This document shows positions 59,265 through 64,000 of a stretch of 64,000 nucleotides of DNA, in pieces (within the stretch, counting starts at the first letter, position 1; the number at the start of each line of letters is the position of its first letter). Origin of the DNA: Arsenophonus sp. aPb (GTDB lineage: Bacteria; Pseudomonadota; Gammaproteobacteria; Enterobacterales; Enterobacteriaceae); the NCBI RefSeq assembly GCF_029873475.1, contig NZ_CP123499.1, positions 1,302,001 to 1,366,000 of the forward strand. Direction: 5' to 3'. The notes under the pieces were generated by a model. The model did no database searches. It was given only the letters and a program-made list of their open reading frames with translations, and had not been told where the DNA came from. The position numbers and the translations under genes were made by a program.

Positions 59265-60152
59265 TTAATTAATTTCGACCGTTTCGCTTTTTGTTTTCAT
59301 GGTTGATGTTGAACCAATTGATGCGCCAATGATACAAAATAGCGCGAACCACTGGGTTAACGTTAAGTGTTCATTAAGAAATATCATGCCCATAAAAGCC
59401 CCCATTGCCGGTTCCAAACTCATTAAGGTACCAAATGTTTTCGCCGGCATGCGTGTTAGCGCAAACATTTCAAGCGTGTAGGGGAAGGCGGTTGACAAAA
59501 TAGCAACTGCAAGTGCAATGGGTAGAATTGACAGATCAAATAGAGGCGCGATGCCAACGGTGAGAAGGCCAACCGGAAAAAAAATCAATGTCGAGATAAA
59601 CGAACCTAAAGCGACTGTTGCTGAGCCATAACCTGCCCCAGCCCGCTGACCAAAGATGATATACATTCCCCAACAAATACCGGCAGCTAATGCATAAACA
59701 ACACCAACAGGATCTAAACTATTAATACTGTTTCCAATCGGTAGTAGAAAGCCTAATCCAACAATAACCATTAATATCCAAACAAAATCAATCGCCCGGC
59801 GAGATGAGAACATTGCTACAGCTAAAGGGCCGGTGAACTCTAACGCAACGGCAATCCCCAACGGGATCCTTTCTAACGATAGATAAAACAGCGAATTCAT
59901 TGAACCTAACGAGATACCATAAATAAGTAAATGTTTTAATGAATGTCCACGTAACTTTTTTCGCCAGGGTTTAAAAATTATAAATAGAATAATCGTTGCC
60001 AAAAATAGTCTTAAAGCCGTTACGCCAAGTGCACCGATAGTTGGAAATAGACTTTTGGCTAATGAAGCACCACTTTGTATTGATATCATTGCAAAGAGCA
60101 ACAATAATACTGGCAACAGCGTCTTACGCTTTTGATTTAAGACAAATGACAT
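59265..60152 (-). CDS. rhtA: Threonine/homoserine exporter RhtA
   Basis: 295 residues, EamA/DMT transporter with ten transmembrane segments. It matches E. coli RhtA: SIQSGASLAKSLFP, GVTALRL, PLGIAVALEFTGPLAVA, FGTLMSLEPA. It exports threonine and homoserine. The dps-rhtA order is as in E. coli. The ribosome site GAGG is part of an 11-base palindrome (60156-60166, GAGGTAACCTC) just before the ATG. Confidence 0.94.
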   Translation of the reverse strand: MSFVLNQKRKTLLPVLLLLFAMISIQSGASLAKSLFPTIGALGVTALRLFLATIILFIIFKPWRKKLRGHSLKHLLIYGISLGSMNSLFYLSLERIPLGIAVALEFTGPLAVAMFSSRRAIDFVWILMVIVGLGFLLPIGNSINSLDPVGVVYALAAGICWGMYIIFGQRAGAGYGSATVALGSFISTLIFFPVGLLTVGIAPLFDLSILPIALAVAILSTAFPYTLEMFALTRMPAKTFGTLMSLEPAMGAFMGMIFLNEHLTLTQWFALFCIIGASIGSTSTMKTKSETVEIN

Positions 60153-60426
60153 CTGGAGGTAACCTCAATAAATATAGAACCAAATAAATGTTAGAAAATT
60201 AAATAAAAACTCAGTAACAGCAAGATTTACTTAATGATATTGAGTAATTATTACATAAAAGATAATTAAACAAATATTCTTTTTATTGCCGATTGTAAAT
60301 AGGATAGTCACTATAATAAATGTTAATTTTAAAAAAGAAATCACATGAAAAATATTTATGCGTTTGTTAGATTTAATTAATGTCTGCTGGGGCTGGAACT
60401 AGCCAATTTAAGTTATGGAGGATAAT

Positions 60427-61008
60427 GTGGGAAAGATAAATAGTGTAACGGTTTATTGTGGCTCAAGTGTAGGAGCCAGTGGTATCTATCAACAGCAGGC
60501 TGTCGCATTAGCATCTGAGCTGGTTAACAGAAAAATAACGCTGGTCTATGGCGGTGGTCGCGTTGGTATTATGGGCGTTTTGGCCAATTCGATATTGGAA
60601 CAAGGTGGTCAGGTTATTGGCGTAATGCCTAAATTATTAGTCGAACGTGAGATTTCTCATACTGGACTGACTAAAATCCATATTGTAAATACTATGCATC
60701 AGCGTAAGCAGAAGATGATTGATTTGGCTGATGGATTCATTGCGCTACCAGGGGGATTTGGTACCTTGGAGGAATTTAGCGAAGTGTTTACTTGGGGCCA
60801 AATTGGCTTACATGCGAAACCTTGTGGACTATTAAATGTTAATGATTATTGGGCACCCTTAGTTGCTATGATAGAAAAAATGGCTGATGAAAAGTTTTTA
60901 CAAGAAAAATATCGCCATATGGCAATTGTTGATGATAATCCGGCCAATTTACTTGATCGTTTCTTGCACTACACGGCACTATCAGTAAAAACTTATCATG
61001 ATCTGTAA
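60427..61008 (+). CDS. LOG-family nucleoside monophosphate phosphoribohydrolase
   Basis: 193 residues from a GTG at 60427 that has GGAGG five bases upstream; the ATG at 60415 contains that site and is less likely. Family motifs are VYGGGRVGIMG and the catalytic PGGFGTLEE (about residues 105-113), plus RKQKMIDLADGFIALPGG. LOG proteins hydrolyse nucleoside 5'-monophosphates, and cytokinin ribotides in plants and some microbes. Its bacterial role here is unknown. It is transcribed alone between divergent rhtA and convergent moeB. Confidence 0.88.
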   Translation: MGKINSVTVYCGSSVGASGIYQQQAVALASELVNRKITLVYGGGRVGIMGVLANSILEQGGQVIGVMPKLLVEREISHTGLTKIHIVNTMHQRKQKMIDLADGFIALPGGFGTLEEFSEVFTWGQIGLHAKPCGLLNVNDYWAPLVAMIEKMADEKFLQEKYRHMAIVDDNPANLLDRFLHYTALSVKTYHDL

Positions 61009-61094
61009 CTGAGCTATGTTTCCATCATAGTTAGCATTAACAAAATAGATGGTGACAAAAGCGCTATTCTGCTCCTACGGCGATAAATATTAGC

Positions 61095-61856
61095 CTATTT
61101 TTGGCTAGGCTGACAGATTTCACAATTAGGATCAGGCATTAAATTGATGGTGCGAAATTCTGTTGACATAGCATCATAAAATAGCACTTTCCCGCTGTTG
61201 ATTTGACCATAGTTAGTGAGTAATTTTAGTGTTTCCATCGCTTGCAGGCTACCAATAATACCAACCAGTGGAGACATAACGCCAGTTTCGATGCAGGAGA
61301 GATTATCTTCACCAAATAAACGACTTAAACAGTGATAGCAGGGAGTATTATCTTGATAAGTTAATACCACCAGTTGTCCTTCCATGCGAATAGCGGCGCC
61401 GGAGACTAATGGGCGCTTTAGCGTTAAACATAGGCGATTAAGCTGCTCGCGAATTGCCACATTATCCGTACAATCGACAATCACATTTTGCTGCTTAATT
61501 AAAGTATTAAGTTCATGTTCTGTTAATTTTTTATTAATGGTAGAAATTTTTATATACGGATTAATGTTAAGTAATGTGGTTTTGGCCGAGTCAACCTTTG
61601 CACTACCGATAGATTGGGTGTTATATAGGATCTGTCGTTGTAAATTTGATAGGGAGACCGTATCAAAATCCAGCAGGGTCAGTTGTCCAACGCCTGCGGC
61701 CGTTAAATATTGAGCAGCGGCACAACCTAAACCACCCACTCCGACAATCAAGACTTTCGCTGCTTTTAATTTTTCTTGTCCGTCAAAATCGAAGTTTTGT
61801 AAAATAATTTGGCGATTATAACGCAGTATTTCTTGGTCAGATAATTCAATAGCCAT
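61095..61856 (-). CDS. moeB: Molybdopterin-synthase adenylyltransferase MoeB
   Basis: 253 residues, E1-like family. The nucleotide loop is VGVGGLGCAAAQYLTAAGVG, the SLSNLQRQILYN stretch follows, zinc Cys pairs are in CYHCLSR and CEICQPS. It adenylates the MoaD C-terminus before sulfuration. It lies 2 bp after moeA, in the order moeA-moeB as in E. coli. Its active-site region Cys (LSCIETGVMSP) is kept. Confidence 0.97.
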   Translation of the reverse strand: MAIELSDQEILRYNRQIILQNFDFDGQEKLKAAKVLIVGVGGLGCAAAQYLTAAGVGQLTLLDFDTVSLSNLQRQILYNTQSIGSAKVDSAKTTLLNINPYIKISTINKKLTEHELNTLIKQQNVIVDCTDNVAIREQLNRLCLTLKRPLVSGAAIRMEGQLVVLTYQDNTPCYHCLSRLFGEDNLSCIETGVMSPLVGIIGSLQAMETLKLLTNYGQINSGKVLFYDAMSTEFRTINLMPDPNCEICQPSQK

Positions 61857-61858
61857 GC

Positions 61859-63100
61859 TTATTCACTTATTAATAAATGATTAAAATACTCAATATCAAC
61901 TAACTCACCCGCGTTAACCTGGCCACGATTTTGCGCTAAAACGATAAAACAGTTACTTTGGTTAAAAGAACTCAAAATATGTGAACCCTGTTGTGCCGTT
62001 GGTGTTACCTCTAAATCACCTTGAGAATTTACTTTGGCAATTCCGCGTTGGAATTCAAGGCGCCCAGGTGATGTTTTTATCAAGCGGGTGGCGCGCGCTT
62101 TTAAATAGGGGGTGCTTTGCCATTGACTAAAGGCGCTCAGGTGATTAATAAGCGGTTGTACAAGTTGATAAAAGGTAACCATAGCGGAAACAGCATTACC
62201 CGGTAAGCCACAAAACCAGGCAGATTTTAGTTTACCAAAGGCAAATGGTTTACCGGGTTTTATTGCTAGTTGCCAGAAATTGATGCTGCCTATTTCATTA
62301 AGAATCTGCTTGGTATAATCAGCTTCACCCACCGACACGCCCCCGCTACTGATAACCAGATCGGCTTGTTGAGACGCCTGTTCAAACGCTTGATAAAGTT
62401 TGCTAGGGTCATCCGCAATAATACCTAAATCAATCACTTGGCAGTTCATTTTTTCCAACATCAAACGTATTGCCAGCCGATTAGTATCATAGATTTGACC
62501 AGCAGCCAGTGGCTGGCCAATAGTTTGTAGTTCATCGCCGGTAGAGAAAATGGCTACTTTCAGCTGGCGAAAAACTTCAATCTGACTTATTCCTAATGAG
62601 GCGATAAGAGATACCTGAGTTGCGGAAAGTTTCGTTCCTATTGGCAATACGCTATCACCTTGTTGAATATCTTCGCCGGTAAAACGAATATTTGTACCTG
62701 GTTTTATTGGTTGTGTGAAGCTGATGGCATTATTAGCTAACTGGGTGTTTTCTTGCATGATGACCGCATCAACGCCAATGGGGATCGGCGCTCCAGTCAT
62801 AATGCGGATACAAGATTTCGCAGGCAGCGGATCACGAAAAGGAGAACCAGCCAGTGCTTTACCCGCAATAACCAAAGGAGTTGCGTCATGGTAATCATTA
62901 AAGCGTATTGCATAACCATCCATGGCTGAATTATCGAATGGTGGGACATTAATAGGCGATATAATTTCTGTGGCAGTTATGCGGTTAATTGATTCTATTA
63001 GTGGGATAATTTCTTTTTCTGCGATTGGGGTAGTTAGGCTAAATATATTATTTAATGCTTCCTTAAGCGATAATAATTCGCCGTTATGATAATGCTCCAT
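61859..63100 (-). CDS. moeA: Molybdopterin molybdenumtransferase MoeA
   Basis: 413 residues. It shows PPFDNSAMDGYAIR, RIMTGAPIPIGVDAVIMQEN, STGDEL, DLVISSGGVSVGEADYT and the PGKPFAFGK and GLPGNAVSAMVTFY blocks. It inserts molybdate into adenylylated molybdopterin. GGGAG precedes the ATG by six bases. First gene of moeAB; the divergent region upstream contains no recognisable iaaA, the E. coli neighbour. Confidence 0.97.
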   Translation of the reverse strand: MEHYHNGELLSLKEALNNIFSLTTPIAEKEIIPLIESINRITATEIISPINVPPFDNSAMDGYAIRFNDYHDATPLVIAGKALAGSPFRDPLPAKSCIRIMTGAPIPIGVDAVIMQENTQLANNAISFTQPIKPGTNIRFTGEDIQQGDSVLPIGTKLSATQVSLIASLGISQIEVFRQLKVAIFSTGDELQTIGQPLAAGQIYDTNRLAIRLMLEKMNCQVIDLGIIADDPSKLYQAFEQASQQADLVISSGGVSVGEADYTKQILNEIGSINFWQLAIKPGKPFAFGKLKSAWFCGLPGNAVSAMVTFYQLVQPLINHLSAFSQWQSTPYLKARATRLIKTSPGRLEFQRGIAKVNSQGDLEVTPTAQQGSHILSSFNQSNCFIVLAQNRGQVNAGELVDIEYFNHLLISE

Positions 63101-63243
63101 ATTTTACTCCCAAAAAGACTATCATTTTGACTGATATTGGCATAATTTTGCCAAATATTTTCAGCGTATTATGACAATAATCTCACTTATTGACAAAGAA
63201 GTTATCTACTATGTCGCCTTTTTATTGATGAATTTAATCTCCT

Positions 63244-63439
63244 ATGCCTGGTAGAGAAAATAATTATGTATATTTGCATAGGCTAGGGTTGTACCATTTG
63301 TGGCTAATTTTACCGTTGATTGCGACAGTGGTTATTTTTGCTGTTAATCCTAGTCATTATTATTCTATTGCTGGATTATTCTATTGCTGGATTTTCCCTA
63401 CTCCTTAAGCGCCTTATGATTTTGCTAATAACACCGTGA
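63244..63439 (+). pseudogene. Small membrane-protein reading frame shifted by a 16-bp duplication
   Basis: From the ATG at 63244 a frame of 54 codons runs to 63408 and encodes a hydrophobic segment (LWLILPLIATVVIFAV). A perfect tandem 16-base duplication at 63361-63392 shifts the frame. Without one copy the frame would continue to a stop at 63439 (59 codons) with the end SLLLKRLMILLITP, which is again hydrophobic. I do not recognise the product, and no good ribosome site precedes it. It may be a decayed small protein gene or chance. Confidence 0.25.
63361..63392. repeat. Tandem 16-bp duplication
   Basis: TATTCTATTGCTGGAT occurs twice with no gap and no mismatch, indicating a recent slippage event. 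The unit is not a multiple of three. Confidence 0.9.
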
Positions 63440-63542
63440 AGACGCTAACGGAAAACTCTAATCACATTAAAAGATTTAAGTGAAAAAACACGACTGCTTC
63501 ATCTTTAGGTTAACTGGTGTAGTATTTTTCGTTTTACTAGGT

Positions 63543-63582
63543 CAAAAATAGCAGGTTAAGCGCCTAACGATGGCTATTTTTG
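63543..63582. terminator. Orphan terminator-like hairpin upstream of folE
   Basis: CAAAAATAGC and GCTATTTTTG form a ten-base stem around a 20-base loop with an inner GTTA/TAAC pairing. A and T rich stem ends would act in both directions. No gene ends beside it, which supports loss of a gene or an unrecognised transcript to its left. Confidence 0.55.
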
Positions 63583-63884
63583 TTCTGCTATATTGAAGTA
63601 ATAGATTTTTGTAGTTAATACTCACATCTGTTACAACAAAAAATTTAATCGCCGCTGAGTGAGTTTAAAATGAGGATATAGTCAGTAAATTGATTATTTA
63701 GAGTAAATATAATAGATAATTTTCTATAGAAGGATAGCAAAAAGGATAAATAATGACTCTGATATGAAAAATTAGCGCGATATAAAAAATATTTTGTTAG
63801 GATAGGTTATTGTAATGGGATAATGTTATCCATTGCTTGAATATGTAGTTGGATAAATGTTGAATTTTATTGTTGGAGAAATGC

Positions 63885-64000
63885 ATGTCATCGCTAAGTC
63901 AAGAAGCGCATCTTGTTCGTAAAGCGCTCGAAGCTCGTGGTCTTGAAACCCCACTTTGCGGTCAATCTCTTTCCTCAAATGAGCGTAAGCAACAGATTGA
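63885..64000 (+). CDS. folE: GTP cyclohydrolase I FolE (N-terminal part, cut by window edge)
   Basis: The first 38 or so residues read [20 protein letters not shown] then ETPLCGQ, aligning with the start of E. coli FolE ([20 protein letters not shown]). The ATG at 63885 has GGAG about seven bases upstream; an ATG four bases earlier is in another frame. FolE makes dihydroneopterin triphosphate, the first step of folate synthesis. The zinc and catalytic region lies beyond the window. Confidence 0.9.
   Translation, partial: MSSLSQEAHLVRKALEARGLETPLCGQSLSSNERKQQI

Larger units (their letters stand above)
63101..63884. other. moeA-folE intergenic region
   Basis: About 780 bases with no intact recognised gene. 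It contains a small membrane-type frame interrupted by a 16-base duplication (63244-63439), an orphan bidirectional hairpin (63543-63582), and the promoter and leader of folE. Confidence 0.6.

Overview
The window looks like chromosome from an AT-rich member of the Enterobacterales. Almost every protein reads as a close homologue of an Escherichia coli protein, and the gene order from the mod genes to moeBA follows E. coli minutes 17-18.5 with local losses and one insertion. The high A+T content, long AT-rich intergenic stretches, a chitin-active secreted protein and several worn-down genes suggest a host-associated lineage, perhaps an insect-associated relative of Providencia/Arsenophonus. That placement is inference; no rRNA or other marker is present to settle it.

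Layout. (1) 1-19,500, flagellum: fliR (cut by the window edge) back through fliQPONML, then fliKJIHGF, all on the minus strand. fliE diverges, followed by an 0.8 kb gap with a possible small RNA, then fliTSD (minus), three tandem flagellin genes (plus), fliA and fliZ. Sigma-28 type promoters precede fliD and the first two flagellins, but none was found before the third. (2) 19,500-27,000, amino-acid use: divergent putA and putP (proline catabolism and uptake), where PutA lacks its N-terminal DNA-binding domain, then cycA. (3) 27,400-31,000: modABC molybdate transporter behind a clear ModE-type operator, then ybhA. (4) 31,000-33,700: an insertion relative to E. coli holding a secreted AA10 (LPMO-like) chitin-binding protein and a degenerate phage-type exonuclease. 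(5) 33,700-39,800: pgl, and the biotin locus bioA/bioBFCD around a BirA-type operator. (6) 40,250-46,900: uvrB with an SOS box and paired DnaA-like boxes, ybhK, moaACDE (no moaB) behind a candidate Moco riboswitch, ybhL. (7) 46,900-59,000: the ybhGFSR efflux transporter without its usual cecR regulator, rhlE, dusC, a GlsB-type membrane protein, sseA, dinG, a short PhnA-domain gene and dps. (8) 59,000-64,000: rhtA, a LOG-family gene, moeB-moeA, a gene-poor stretch with a small frameshifted reading frame, and the start of folE.

How the genes fit together: the flagellar block covers basal body, export gate, switch, filament, chaperones and late regulators. ModABC brings in molybdate, MoaACDE and MoeB build molybdopterin, and MoeA inserts molybdenum. 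The biotin locus gives all late steps from pimeloyl thioester to biotin. Many start codons given here lie downstream of the longest open frame, chosen from ribosome binding sites, operator positions and alignment with remembered E. coli protein starts.

I saw no tRNA, rRNA, CRISPR array or insertion sequence. No wholly new system stands out. The most interesting items are the PutA truncation, the AA10 protein whose copper-binding histidine is not at the predicted mature N-terminus, the exonuclease that kept its reading frame but lost catalytic residues, the flagellin triplet with altered TLR5-contact positions, and the candidate GGA-rich small RNA between flagellar operons.
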